Shown: positions 47,236 to 55,711 of the stretch, one piece after another | Position numbering within the stretch: the stretch's first letter is position 1 | Layout: every line of letters starts with the position of its first letter | Assembly (NCBI RefSeq): GCF_003626535.1 | Contig: NZ_RBAL01000002.1 | Span: forward strand, 124,001-188,000 | Length of the DNA stretch: 64,000 nucleotides | Source: Streptomyces hoynatensis | Lineage (GTDB): Bacteria > Actinomycetota > Actinomycetes > Streptomycetales > Streptomycetaceae | Reading direction: 5' to 3' | Position numbers and translations under genes: made by a program | The notes under the pieces: model-generated | Database searches by the model: none | Seen by the model: only the letters and a program-made list of their open reading frames with translations | Told to the model about the DNA's origin: nothing

Positions 47236-48132
47236 TCACGGGCCCGGCGTGAGGGCCGGCTCGGCGGGCTCGGCGGCCCCGGCCTCCCGCGGCAGGGCCC
47301 GCCGGGCGCGCCCCCGCGCCAGCGGCAGCGCGAGCAACGAGACCACGGCGAACAGGCCGAGCGCGATCAGCACGATGGTGGCGCCGGGCGGGACATCCGC
47401 GTAGTAGGAGGTGATCGTTCCCGACAGGGACACCAGCACGCCCAGGGCCGCCGCGAGCCCGAGGGTCACGGCGAAGCCGCGCGTCACCTGCTGCGCGGTG
47501 ACCACGGGGATCACCATCAGGGCGCTGACCAGCAGCAGCCCCACGACCCGCATCGCCACGGTGACGGTGGCGGCGGCCGTGACGGCCAGCAGCAGGTTGA
47601 GCACCCGCACCGGCAGGCCGGTCACCCGGGCGAACTCCTCGTCCTGGCAGACCGCGAAGAGCTGGCGGCGCAGGCCCAGGCACACCAGCAGCACGAAGAC
47701 CGAGAGCCACACGATGGCCGTGATGTCCTCGGGAGACACAGTCGTGATCGAACCCCACAGGTAGGAGGTGAGGTTGGCGGTGGAGCCGCCGGGGGCGACG
47801 TTGATGATCAGCACGCCGCCCGCCATGCCGCCGTAGAAGAGCATCGCCAGGGCGATGTCGCCGCGGGCCCGGCCCGAGGAGCGCAGCAGCTCCATCGCGA
47901 CCGCGCCCAGGGCCGAGACGGCGACCGCGGTCCACACCGGGCTGGTGTTCATCAGGAAGCCCAGCGCCACTCCGGTCAGCGCCACATGACCGATGCCGTC
48001 GCCCATCAGCGCCTGACGGCGCTGCACCAGGTAGGTGCCGACGGCCGGGGCGGCCAGGCCGATGAGCAGCGCGGCGAGCAACGCCCGCTGCATGAACGGG
48101 TAGTCGAGGAGGTCCAGGAAGTCGAACATCAC
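47236..48132 (-). CDS. znuB: zinc ABC transporter permease ZnuB
   Basis: The 298-residue membrane protein of the ABC-3 family has about eight helices and the family segment QALMGDGIGHVALTGVALG. It forms the membrane channel for Zn2+ import. The start is a GTG-ATG pair overlapping the znuC stop (GTGA). zur follows after 68 bp. Confidence 0.93.
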   Translation of the reverse strand: MMFDFLDLLDYPFMQRALLAALLIGLAAPAVGTYLVQRRQALMGDGIGHVALTGVALGFLMNTSPVWTAVAVSALGAVAMELLRSSGRARGDIALAMLFYGGMAGGVLIINVAPGGSTANLTSYLWGSITTVSPEDITAIVWLSVFVLLVCLGLRRQLFAVCQDEEFARVTGLPVRVLNLLLAVTAAATVTVAMRVVGLLLVSALMVIPVVTAQQVTRGFAVTLGLAAALGVLVSLSGTITSYYADVPPGATIVLIALGLFAVVSLLALPLARGRARRALPREAGAAEPAEPALTPGP

Positions 48133-48932
48133 AGGATTCCCGTCTGGAGCTCGGCCTCGGCCGAGGGTTCCGACTCGTCGGCCGGATGGCAGGGGTGGCT
48201 CTCGGGCAGCCCCGCCGGGCAGCCCTCGGCCGCCGCGCCCGCGTCGCCCTTCGCCGCCCGGCCGGGCTGGTCGATGGTGCGCTCCACCCTGCCGTGGGCC
48301 AGTACCACCGCGCGGTCGATCAGCGGTTCCAGCGGGCCGAGTTCGTGCAGGACGAGGAGCACGGCGGTGCCCTCGCGCAGCAGCGCGCGCAGCGTGCCGG
48401 CGAGGACCCGCTGGCTGGCCAGGTCCACGCCGGCCAGCGGCTCGTCCATGATCAGCAGCTCGGGCTCCGTCGCGAGGGCGCGGGCGATCAGCACCCGCTG
48501 GTGCTGGCCGCCGGAGAGGGCGTTGACCGAGTCGCCGGCCCGTTCCGCCATGCCGACCAGGCCGAGCGCCCGGTCCACGGCGGCCCGGTCGGCCCGGCCG
48601 AGCGGGCGCAGCCCGCGGCGGGCCAGGCGCCCGGCCGAGACCACCTCGCGGACCGTGGCGGGCACCCCGCCGGCGGCCGTGGAGCGCTGCGGCACGTAGC
48701 CGACGCGCCGCCAGTCGCGGAAGCGCCGCACGGGGGTGCCGAACAGGGTGCGTTCGCCGCCGGTGGCCGGCACCTGGCCGATGGCGGTGCGCACGGCCGT
48801 CGACTTGCCCGAGCCGTTGGCGCCCAGCAGGGCGACGGCCTCGCCTGGGGCCACGGTCAGGTCGATGCCGCGCAGCACCGGGCGGCCGCCCAGTTCGGCG
48901 GTCACCTCGGTCAGCGCTATGACGGGCTCCAT
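48129..48932 (-). CDS. znuC: zinc ABC transporter ATP-binding protein ZnuC
   Basis: The 267-residue ATPase has Walker A GANGSGKS at 37-44, signature LSGGQHQRVLIARAL and Walker B LLIMDEPLAGVDL. The C-terminus is extended with ESHPCHPADE, containing His and Cys that could bind metal. The ATG at 48930-48932 has GGAGAAGG upstream. A longer frame adds 15 residues without support. It lies 81 bp after znuA and overlaps znuB. Confidence 0.93.
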   Translation of the reverse strand: MEPVIALTEVTAELGGRPVLRGIDLTVAPGEAVALLGANGSGKSTAVRTAIGQVPATGGERTLFGTPVRRFRDWRRVGYVPQRSTAAGGVPATVREVVSAGRLARRGLRPLGRADRAAVDRALGLVGMAERAGDSVNALSGGQHQRVLIARALATEPELLIMDEPLAGVDLASQRVLAGTLRALLREGTAVLLVLHELGPLEPLIDRAVVLAHGRVERTIDQPGRAAKGDAGAAAEGCPAGLPESHPCHPADESEPSAEAELQTGIL

Positions 48933-49013
48933 CTGGCCTTCTCCGTTCCTGATCGCTCCAGGCCGGGACTCGATCATGCCGTGGCGGCGGCCGGGGGCCG
49001 CCGCCGGGTGTGC

Positions 49014-50024
49014 TCAGGACGCCGTTGCGCCGAGCGCCTGCCGCAAGGCGGCGAGGTTGGCCCGCATCACCTCGAAGTAGTCAGCACCCGCGGACTCGTC
49101 GGTGATTCCCTCCAGCGGGTCGAGCACCGCGGTCTCCAGGCCCAGGTCGCCGGCGAGGGTGCGGGCGGTCTCGTCGCTGACCAGCGTCTCGAAGAACACG
49201 GTCCGCACGCCCTCGGCCTCCGCGATGTCCTGGAGGTCGCGCATCCTGGCCGCGCTCGGCTCCGACTCGGGGTCGAGGCCGGTGATGGCCTCCTCGCGCA
49301 GCCCGTAGCGTTCGGCGAGGTAGCCGAAGGCGGCGTGCGTGGTGATGAAGGTGCGCTCCGGCGCATCCGCCAGCCCCTGGGTGAACTCGCCGTTCAGGTC
49401 GTCGAGTTCGGACAGCAGGCGTTCGGTGTTGCGCTGGTAGTCGGCGGCGTGGCCGGGGTCGGCGTCGGCCAGTTCCTCGCCCACGCCCTGGGCGACCTCG
49501 CCGAAGCGGACCGGGTCGAGCCAGATGTGCGGGTCCTCGCCGCCCTCGCCTCCCTCCTCGCCGTCCTCGTGCGCGTGGCCGCCGTCGGTGTGCGCCCCGC
49601 GGGTGCCGTCCACCTCGTTGCCGTGGGTCTCCAGGGTGGTGAAGGAGGTGGCCTCGGCGATGTGGTCCACGCCGGACTGGGCGACGGCCTCGTCGACGGC
49701 GGGCTGGAGGCCCTGGAGGTAGACGATGACGTCGGCCTCGGTGAGCCGGGCGGTCTGCTGGGGGCTGAGGTCGAGGTCGTGCGGCTCGGTGCCGGGCTCG
49801 GTCAGCGTGGAGACCGAGACGTGGTCGCCGCCGATCCGCTCGGCGAGGAACTCCATCGGGTAGAAGGAGGCGATCACCCGCAGCCGTCCGTCCGCGGACT
49901 CCTCCCGGTCGTCCTGGCCGCAGGCCGACACGCTCAGCAGGCCGAGGGCCGTCGCTCCGGCGGCGAGGGCGGTGGCGGTTATTCGGGCGCGTATTCGAGA
50001 GCGTGAGCGTCGTCTTGCGGTCAT
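49014..50024 (-). CDS. znuA: zinc ABC transporter substrate-binding lipoprotein ZnuA
   Basis: The 336-residue exported protein has a basic N-terminus, a hydrophobic stretch and the lipobox LSVSAC (Cys35). It has the cluster A-I fold with conserved zinc-ligand regions (GTEPHDLDLSPQQ, DPHIWLDPVRF, THAAFGYLAERYG) and a His/Asp/Glu-rich loop between residues 135 and 165. I chose the ATG at 50022-50024 because the -10 box ends seven bases upstream. TTG and ATG codons further upstream fall within the promoter and Zur box. It heads the zinc operon. Confidence 0.94.
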   Translation of the reverse strand: MTARRRSRSRIRARITATALAAGATALGLLSVSACGQDDREESADGRLRVIASFYPMEFLAERIGGDHVSVSTLTEPGTEPHDLDLSPQQTARLTEADVIVYLQGLQPAVDEAVAQSGVDHIAEATSFTTLETHGNEVDGTRGAHTDGGHAHEDGEEGGEGGEDPHIWLDPVRFGEVAQGVGEELADADPGHAADYQRNTERLLSELDDLNGEFTQGLADAPERTFITTHAAFGYLAERYGLREEAITGLDPESEPSAARMRDLQDIAEAEGVRTVFFETLVSDETARTLAGDLGLETAVLDPLEGITDESAGADYFEVMRANLAALRQALGATAS

Positions 50025-50061
50025 GACAGCCATTTTCAAGTTAATTGGAAACCATTGTCAA
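50024..50061 (-). promoter_or_regulatory. znuA promoter with two Zur boxes
   Basis: On the minus strand TTGACA (50056-50061), an 18-bp spacer and GAAAAT (50032-50037) form a promoter. Two 15-bp Zur-box matches overlap it: TGACAATGGTTTCCA (50046-50060) and TGAAAATGGCTGTCA (50024-50038). Each has 12 of 15 bases of the streptomycete consensus as I remember it. Their centres are 22 bp apart. Confidence 0.85.
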
Positions 50062-50255
50062 ATGCGGGCGGCGGATGTGACCGGCGTCTCCCCGCGCCCG
50101 GTCCCCAACCCGGCGTCCCCTCGCGCCCCCGTCCCGCGCCCCCGTCCCCGCGTCCCGCCCGGCGTGCCTCCCGTCTCGTGTGCCCGGGTTCTCCCGGCTC
50201 GGCCCCCCCAGGGGACCCGTGGGTCCCGCCGCGCCGCGGATTCCCGCTTACCGAT

Positions 50256-50286
50256 TTGCTGCGGCCCCCTCGGGCGCCGGTAACCT
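50256..50286 (+). promoter_or_regulatory. glyS promoter
   Basis: TTGCTG (50256-50261) and TAACCT (50281-50286) are 19 bp apart, about 40 bp before the glyS start codon. The stretch between the znuA Zur boxes and this promoter is C-rich and shows nothing else. Confidence 0.5.
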
Positions 50287-50326
50287 GAGGCAACTCCAAC
50301 GTCGTCCTTCGTCCGAAGAGAGCACC

Positions 50327-51709
50327 GTGGCCGCCGACAAGATCGACACCATCGTCAGCCTCAGCAAGCGCCGTGGCTTCGTCTATCCCAGCAGCGAGAT
50401 CTACGGCGGGCAGCGCGCCGCCTGGGACTACGGACCGCTGGGCGTCGAACTGAAGGAGAACGTGAAGCGGCAGTGGTGGCGTTCGGTCGTCACCGCCCGC
50501 GACGACGTGGTCGGCATCGACTCCTCGGTGATCCTGGCCACCGAGGTGTGGGAGGCGTCGGGTCACGTGGCGACGTTCACCGACCCGCTCACCGAGTGCA
50601 CCTCCTGCCACAAGCGGTTCCGGGCCGACCACCTGGAGGAGGCGTACGAGGAGAAGCACGGGCACGCGCCCGCGCACGGCCTGGCCGACATCAACTGCCC
50701 CAACTGCGGGAACAAGGGCGCCTTCACGGAGCCGAAGCAGTTCTCGGGACTGCTCGCCACGCACCTCGGCCCCACCCAGGACTCCGGCTCCATCGCCTAC
50801 CTGCGCCCGGAGACCGCCCAGGGCATCTTCACCAACTTCGCCGCCGTCCAGCAGACCTCGCGCCGCAAGCCGCCGTTCGGCATCGCGCAGATGGGCAAGT
50901 CCTTCCGCAACGAGATCACGCCGGGCAACTTCATCTTCCGCACCCGCGAGTTCGAGCAGATGGAGATGGAGTTCTTCGTCAAGCCGGGCGAGGACGAGCA
51001 CTGGCACGGCTACTGGATGGAGCAGCGCTGGAACTGGTACCGCGACCTCGGCCTCTCCGAGGAGAACATGCGCTGGTACGAGCACCCCAAGGAGAAGCTG
51101 TCCCACTACTCCAAGCGCACGGTGGACATCGAGTACCGGTTCAACTTCATGGGCTCGGAGTTCGGCGAGCTGGAGGGCGTCGCCAACCGCACCGACTACG
51201 ACCTCACCCAGCACTCCAAGGCCTCGGGCCAGGACCTCAGCTACTTCGACCAGGAGGCGGGCGAGCGCTGGACCCCGTACGTCATCGAGCCCGCGGCGGG
51301 CGTCGGGCGCACGATGCTGGCGTTCATGCTGGACGCCTACCGTGAGGACGAGGCCCCCAACGCCAAGGGGAAGATGGAGAAGCGCGTGGTCCTCGCGCTC
51401 GACCCGCGGCTGGCGCCGGTCAAGGTCGCCGTGCTGCCGCTCTCGCGCAACCCGCAGCTCTCGCCCAAGGCCAAGGACCTGGCGACGGCGCTGCGCAGGC
51501 ACTGGAACATCGAGTTCGACGACGCCGGCGCCATCGGGCGCCGCTACCGGCGGCAGGACGAGATCGGCACGCCGTTCTGCGTGACCGTCGACTTCGACAC
51601 GCTGGACGACAACGCGGTGACCGTGCGGGAGCGGGACACCATGCGGCAGGAGCGGGTGTCCCTGGACCAGGTCGAGTCCTACCTCGCGGCGCGGCTCGTC
51701 GGCTGCTGA
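50327..51709 (+). CDS. glyS: glycine--tRNA ligase (dimeric class II type)
   Basis: The 460-residue enzyme is the single-chain alpha2 type found in actinobacteria and eukaryotes. It has [12 protein letters not shown] at the start, a zinc-like insertion with CTSCHKRF and CPNCGNKG, and class II motifs 2 ([25 protein letters not shown]) and 3 ([11 protein letters not shown]). The GTG at 50327 follows GAAGAGAG. It is divergent from znuA, a neighbour order I recall from streptomycetes. Confidence 0.95.
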   Translation: MAADKIDTIVSLSKRRGFVYPSSEIYGGQRAAWDYGPLGVELKENVKRQWWRSVVTARDDVVGIDSSVILATEVWEASGHVATFTDPLTECTSCHKRFRADHLEEAYEEKHGHAPAHGLADINCPNCGNKGAFTEPKQFSGLLATHLGPTQDSGSIAYLRPETAQGIFTNFAAVQQTSRRKPPFGIAQMGKSFRNEITPGNFIFRTREFEQMEMEFFVKPGEDEHWHGYWMEQRWNWYRDLGLSEENMRWYEHPKEKLSHYSKRTVDIEYRFNFMGSEFGELEGVANRTDYDLTQHSKASGQDLSYFDQEAGERWTPYVIEPAAGVGRTMLAFMLDAYREDEAPNAKGKMEKRVVLALDPRLAPVKVAVLPLSRNPQLSPKAKDLATALRRHWNIEFDDAGAIGRRYRRQDEIGTPFCVTVDFDTLDDNAVTVRERDTMRQERVSLDQVESYLAARLVGC

Positions 51710-51729
51710 GCCCGCCGGGCGGCCTCACC

Positions 51730-51756
51730 GGCCCGGGCCCTCACGGGGCCCGGGCC
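51730..51756. terminator. hairpin between glyS and the MFS gene
   Basis: GGCCCGGGCCC (51730-51740) and GGGCCCGGGCC (51746-51756) form an 11-bp perfect stem with a TCACG loop, 20 bp after the glyS stop. A second CCGGGCC-rich inverted stretch follows to 51787. It is probably bidirectional for the convergent MFS gene. Confidence 0.75.
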
Positions 51757-51787
51757 ACCCGGGGTCCGGGCCCCGGGCCCGGGCCCG

Positions 51788-53272
51788 TCAGGGCTTCGGA
51801 CGCGGCAGGAACAGGCCGAGGGCGCCCGTCGCCAGGACGGCGAGGATCTGCGTCAGCAGCGCCGTGACCAGGGCGTCGTCCATCCCGGAGGCGGAGGCCA
51901 CGGACAGGAAGAGCGCCCCCTGCAGGGCCACGCCCAGCGCGGCGGCGGACTGCTGGGTCGTGGACATCACCCCGCCGCCCACCCCGGCCTCGGCCGCGGG
52001 CACCTCGGCCAGCACGAACCGCATCAGCGCCGGCAGTTGCAGGCCCTGCCCGAAGCCGGCGACGGAGAGCCCGGGGCACAGCACGAGGAAGCCGAGGTCG
52101 GGCCAGCCGCGGGCCACGGCCAGCGCCAGCAGCGCCAGTCCCAGCGCCTGGAGCCCGGCGCCCCAGGTCACCACCCGCGTGCCGTGGCGCGCGATGAGCC
52201 GCGGGCCGGCCAGGGAGGCGGCGAAGAACCACACGGCGTAGGGGGTCAGGGTGAGGCCCGCCCGCACCGGGCCGTAGTGGAGGCCGTCCTGGAAGGTGAC
52301 GGCGAGCACGAACATGAACCCGCCGAACCCGCCGACGCACAGCGCGAGCGCGGGCAGGCCGCGCGCCATCCCGGGCAGCCGGAGCAGCCCGAGCGGCACC
52401 AGCGGCACCGCCTCGCCCCCGCGCCCGCGGCGCCGTTCCACGACCAGGAACCACGCCCCGAGCAGCGGAAACGCGGCCAGTGAGAGCCAGGTCCAGGTCG
52501 GCCAGCCGACGGCCCTGCCCTCGGTCAGCGGCAGCAGCAGCGCGCTCAGCGAGGCGGCGAGCAGGACCGTGCCCGCGGCGTCCACCGAGGCCGGGCGCTC
52601 CGACCTGGTGCCGGGCACCGTGGTGGCCACCAGCGGCAGGGCCACGAGGACGACGGGCACGTTGAGGAGAAACACCGCGCGCCAGCCCGAGCCCGCGAGG
52701 TCGGCGGCCACCAGCAGGCCGCCGAGGATCTGGCCGGCCACCATGGACAGGCCGGCCGCCGCGCCGTAGAGGCTCATGGCCCTGGCCCGGCGCGCCCCCT
52801 GGGTCGTGGCCTGGAGGGTGGCCAGGCACTGGGGGAGCAGCAGGGCCGCCGACGCGCCCTGCCCGATCCTCGCGGCGACCAGGGACCAGGCACCGGGGGC
52901 GAGGCCGCAGGCGAGCGAGGTCAGGCCGAAGGCCGCGAGGCCGGCCGTCATCAGCCGCCGGCGGCCGGCCAGGTCGCCGAGCCGCCCGCCGAGCACGAGC
53001 AGCACCGCGTAGGCGACGCCGTAGCCGGCCACGATCAGTTCGAGCAGGGCGGGACCGGCGTCCAGGTCCCGGTCGATGCTCGGCAGGGCGACGTTGACGA
53101 TGAAGAAGTCGAGGAGCGGCAGCACCGCGCAGAGCAGCACCGTGAACAGCCCGGCGGGGCCGAGCGCGGCCGGGGGCGCGCCGCCGCTCGCGCCGCCGGG
53201 GCCCGCGTGGGGCGTGGGGACGGTGGGGGACGGGGCCCGCCCGGGGGCGGCAGGGGAGGTGGATGCGGTCAC
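51788..53272 (-). CDS. MFS transporter, DHA2 (14-helix) family
   Basis: The 494-residue membrane protein has about 14 helices, LDFFIVNVALPSIDRDL in helix 1 and LGGRLGDLAGRRRLMTAG before helix 3. This is the pattern of drug:H+ antiporters such as EmrB-type exporters. The start is a GTG. It is divergent from an XRE-type regulator across 94 bp containing a palindrome, so that regulator is a likely controller. The substrate is unknown. Confidence 0.9.
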   Translation of the reverse strand: MTASTSPAAPGRAPSPTVPTPHAGPGGASGGAPPAALGPAGLFTVLLCAVLPLLDFFIVNVALPSIDRDLDAGPALLELIVAGYGVAYAVLLVLGGRLGDLAGRRRLMTAGLAAFGLTSLACGLAPGAWSLVAARIGQGASAALLLPQCLATLQATTQGARRARAMSLYGAAAGLSMVAGQILGGLLVAADLAGSGWRAVFLLNVPVVLVALPLVATTVPGTRSERPASVDAAGTVLLAASLSALLLPLTEGRAVGWPTWTWLSLAAFPLLGAWFLVVERRRGRGGEAVPLVPLGLLRLPGMARGLPALALCVGGFGGFMFVLAVTFQDGLHYGPVRAGLTLTPYAVWFFAASLAGPRLIARHGTRVVTWGAGLQALGLALLALAVARGWPDLGFLVLCPGLSVAGFGQGLQLPALMRFVLAEVPAAEAGVGGGVMSTTQQSAAALGVALQGALFLSVASASGMDDALVTALLTQILAVLATGALGLFLPRPKP

Positions 53273-53322
53273 GCCTCGACGGTGCGCCCGGCCGTAGCCT
53301 GGTACCAGAGTGTCTTTATCCC

Positions 53323-53344
53323 GGTAGAGCCACTACCCGATAAT
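53323..53344. promoter_or_regulatory. operator-like palindrome and -10 box between MFS and XRE genes
   Basis: GGTAG-AGCCA-CTACC (53323-53337) is a perfect inverted repeat directly upstream of GATAAT (53339-53344), the likely -10 for the regulator gene. A second palindrome, CTGGTACCAG, lies about 20 bp away toward the MFS gene. Confidence 0.55.
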
Positions 53345-53366
53345 CGTCTGGAGCGAGGAGGTCTCG

Positions 53367-54392
53367 ATGGCGGGCACGGAGGAAGGCGTCCTGCACGCGG
53401 CACCGGCCGCCGCACCGGCCACGGGGCAGGAAACGGCACCGGCCACGGGACGGAAAACGGCACCGGCCCCCACACGGGGCACGGAACCGGCCGCCGCACC
53501 GGCCGGTGAACCCGCCGCCGCACCGGCCGTCGCGGGGGCGGGCGAGGCCGTGGACGGGGCGCGCGTCCGGCGCCGCGAGCTGGGCGCCTTCCTGCGCAGC
53601 CGCAGGGAGCGGCTCGCGCCGGAGCAGGTCGGCCTCGCGCGCGGGGGGCGCCGCCGCACCCCCGGGCTGCGCCGCGAGGAGGTCGCCCACCTGGCCGCGG
53701 TCGGCGTCACCTGGTACACGTGGCTGGAGCAGGCCAGGGACATCCAGGTCTCGGCGGGCGTCCTCGACGCCATCGCCCGCGCCCTGCTGCTCGACCAGAA
53801 CGAGCGGGCGCACCTGTTCACCCTCGCCGGCACGGCCGATCCCTCGCCCGCCGCCGAGCGCTGCCTGCTGAACCCCGCGCTGCGGGAGATGCTCAGGAAC
53901 CTGGAGCCGCTTCCCGCCTGCGTCCAGAACAGCAGGTACGACCTCCTCGCCTACAACCGCACCTACGGCCGCCTGCTGCGCGACCTGGACGAGCTGCCCG
54001 CCGAGAGCCACAACTGCATGTGGCTGGCCTTCACCGACCCCGAGTGGCAGCGCGCCCTGGTGGACCGCGAGGAGACGGTCAGGGTGATGACCGCCAACTT
54101 CCGCGCCTCCATGGCCGAGCACCTCGCGGAACCCGCGTGGAAGCACCAGCTGAAGCGGCTGCAGGAGTCCGCCGAGTTCCGCCGGCTGTGGGAGCGGCAC
54201 GAGGTGATCCGGCCCCAGGGCGGCCGGACCAAGCGCTTCCGCAACCCCCTCGTCGGCCTGCTGCACCTGGACGTGGTGCAGCTGTGGCTGGGCCCGCGGA
54301 TCGGCGCCAGGCTGCTGTCGTACGTGCCGGCGGACGAGGAGTCAAGGGCGCGTCTCCAGCAGCTGCACGCGCTGGTGAGCGACCGGCCCTGA
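53367..54392 (+). CDS. XRE-family regulator with MmyB-like ligand domain
   Basis: The 341-residue protein has a low-complexity Ala/Pro/Thr N-terminus of about 65 residues, then a helix-turn-helix (RRELGAFLRSRRERLAPEQVG...RRTPGLRREEVAHLAAVGVTWYTWLEQ) and a C-terminal MmyB-like PAS domain (NSRYDLLAYNRTYG). GAGGAGG precedes the ATG. The N-terminal repeats of ACCGGCCACGG type suggest slippage expansion. It probably controls the divergent MFS exporter. Confidence 0.87.
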   Translation: MAGTEEGVLHAAPAAAPATGQETAPATGRKTAPAPTRGTEPAAAPAGEPAAAPAVAGAGEAVDGARVRRRELGAFLRSRRERLAPEQVGLARGGRRRTPGLRREEVAHLAAVGVTWYTWLEQARDIQVSAGVLDAIARALLLDQNERAHLFTLAGTADPSPAAERCLLNPALREMLRNLEPLPACVQNSRYDLLAYNRTYGRLLRDLDELPAESHNCMWLAFTDPEWQRALVDREETVRVMTANFRASMAEHLAEPAWKHQLKRLQESAEFRRLWERHEVIRPQGGRTKRFRNPLVGLLHLDVVQLWLGPRIGARLLSYVPADEESRARLQQLHALVSDRP

Positions 54393-54447
54393 GGGGGCCG
54401 CCGGGGAGCGGAACGCCCCCGGTACGGGGCGGGGGACAATGGCAGGC

Positions 54448-55584
54448 ATGACGCAGCAGCTCTCCTACGGACCGCACACGGTCGACCCGCCGGTGGTGCT
54501 CGCCCCGATGGCCGGGATCACCAACGCGCCCTTCCGCACGCTGTGCCGGGAGTTCGCGGGCGGGCGCGGGTTGTTCGTCAGCGAGATGATCACCACGAGG
54601 GCGCTGGTCGAGCGCAACGCCAAGACGATGCGCCTGATCCGGTTCGCCGCCGCGGAGAAGCCGCGTTCCATCCAGCTGTACGGGGTGGACCCGCAGACCG
54701 TGGGCCGGGCCGTGCGCATGATCGCCGACGAGGACCTTGCGGACCACATCGACCTCAACTTCGGCTGCCCCGTTCCCAAGGTCACCCGGCGCGGCGGCGG
54801 TTCCGCCCTGCCGTACAAGCGCCCGCTGCTGCGGGCGATCCTGCGGGCCGCGGTGGCGGGCGCGGGCGGCCTGCCGGTGACCGTGAAGATGCGCAAGGGC
54901 ATCGACGAGGACCACCTCACCTACCTCGACGCGGGCCGCATCGCCGTCGAGGAGGGCGTGACGGCGATCGCCCTGCACGGGCGCACCGCGGCGCAGCACT
55001 ACGGCGGGGAGGCCGACTGGGAGGCGATCGCCAGGCTGAAGGAGGCGGTTCCCGAGATCCCGGTGCTGGGCAACGGCGACATCTGGTCGGCCGGGGACGC
55101 CCTGCGGATGATGCGCGCCACCGGCTGCGACGGCGTGGTGGTGGGCCGCGGCTGCCTGGGGCGGCCGTGGCTGTTCGCCGATCTGGTGGCGGCGTTCGAC
55201 GGCCGGGGCCCCGGCGGGTACGCCCGGCCCACGCTGCGGGAGGTCGCCGAGGTCATGCTGCGGCACGCCCGGCTGCTGGGGGAGTGGCTGGAGGACGAGT
55301 CCCGCGGCGTGATCGACTTCCGCAAGCACGTGGCCTGGTACACGAAGGGCTTCTCGGTGGGCTCCGAGCTGCGGCGGCGGCTGGCGGTGGCCTCCTCGCT
55401 GGCCGAGCTGGCCGCGCTGCTTGAGGAGCTGGACCTGAGCCAGGAGTGGCCCGTGGGGGCGGAGGGGCCGCGGGGGCGGACCTCGGGGAAGAACCGGGTG
55501 GCCCTGCCCGACGGCTGGCTGGACGACCCCTACGACGAGGCCGTCCTGGACGCGGCGGAGGAGTGCGCGATCTCCGGAGGCTGA
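54448..55584 (+). CDS. dusB: tRNA-dihydrouridine synthase
   Basis: Dus enzymes reduce uridine in the tRNA D-loop using FMN and NADPH. The 378-residue protein has VVLAPMAGITNAPFR, the catalytic Cys107 in NFGCPVPKVTRRGGGSAL, LHGRTAAQHY and GNGDIWS. GACAAT at 54435-54440 ends seven bases before the ATG at 54448, which I favour as a leaderless start over the ATG three codons upstream, since that overlaps the hexamer. The specific subfamily (DusB) is a best guess. Confidence 0.92.
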   Translation: MTQQLSYGPHTVDPPVVLAPMAGITNAPFRTLCREFAGGRGLFVSEMITTRALVERNAKTMRLIRFAAAEKPRSIQLYGVDPQTVGRAVRMIADEDLADHIDLNFGCPVPKVTRRGGGSALPYKRPLLRAILRAAVAGAGGLPVTVKMRKGIDEDHLTYLDAGRIAVEEGVTAIALHGRTAAQHYGGEADWEAIARLKEAVPEIPVLGNGDIWSAGDALRMMRATGCDGVVVGRGCLGRPWLFADLVAAFDGRGPGGYARPTLREVAEVMLRHARLLGEWLEDESRGVIDFRKHVAWYTKGFSVGSELRRRLAVASSLAELAALLEELDLSQEWPVGAEGPRGRTSGKNRVALPDGWLDDPYDEAVLDAAEECAISGG

Positions 55585-55644
55585 GCCCTGCGGCCCGCCC
55601 CTCCGGCCGGCCCCTGTCCCGCCTGGCCCGCCGGCCCCGCGCGG

Positions 55645-55687
55645 CCCGGCCGCCTTCCCGCTCGTGGCGAGCCGGAAGGCGGCCGGG
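55645..55687. terminator. long hairpin between dus and the debranching-type gene
   Basis: CCCGGCCGCCTTCC (55645-55658) pairs fully with GGAAGGCGGCCGGG (55674-55687). The stem continues past one C-C mismatch with GCTCG/CGAGC to a TGG loop. It lies between convergent genes and should terminate both. Confidence 0.85.
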
Positions 55688-55711
55688 AAGCCGGCGGCAG
55701 CGGGAGGGCGT

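Noticed and set aside
53395..53540. Tandem repeats at the start of the XRE regulator as a regulatory array
   Set aside because: They are in frame with a good ribosome-binding site and encode the Ala/Pro/Thr leader, so they are better explained as coding slippage repeats.
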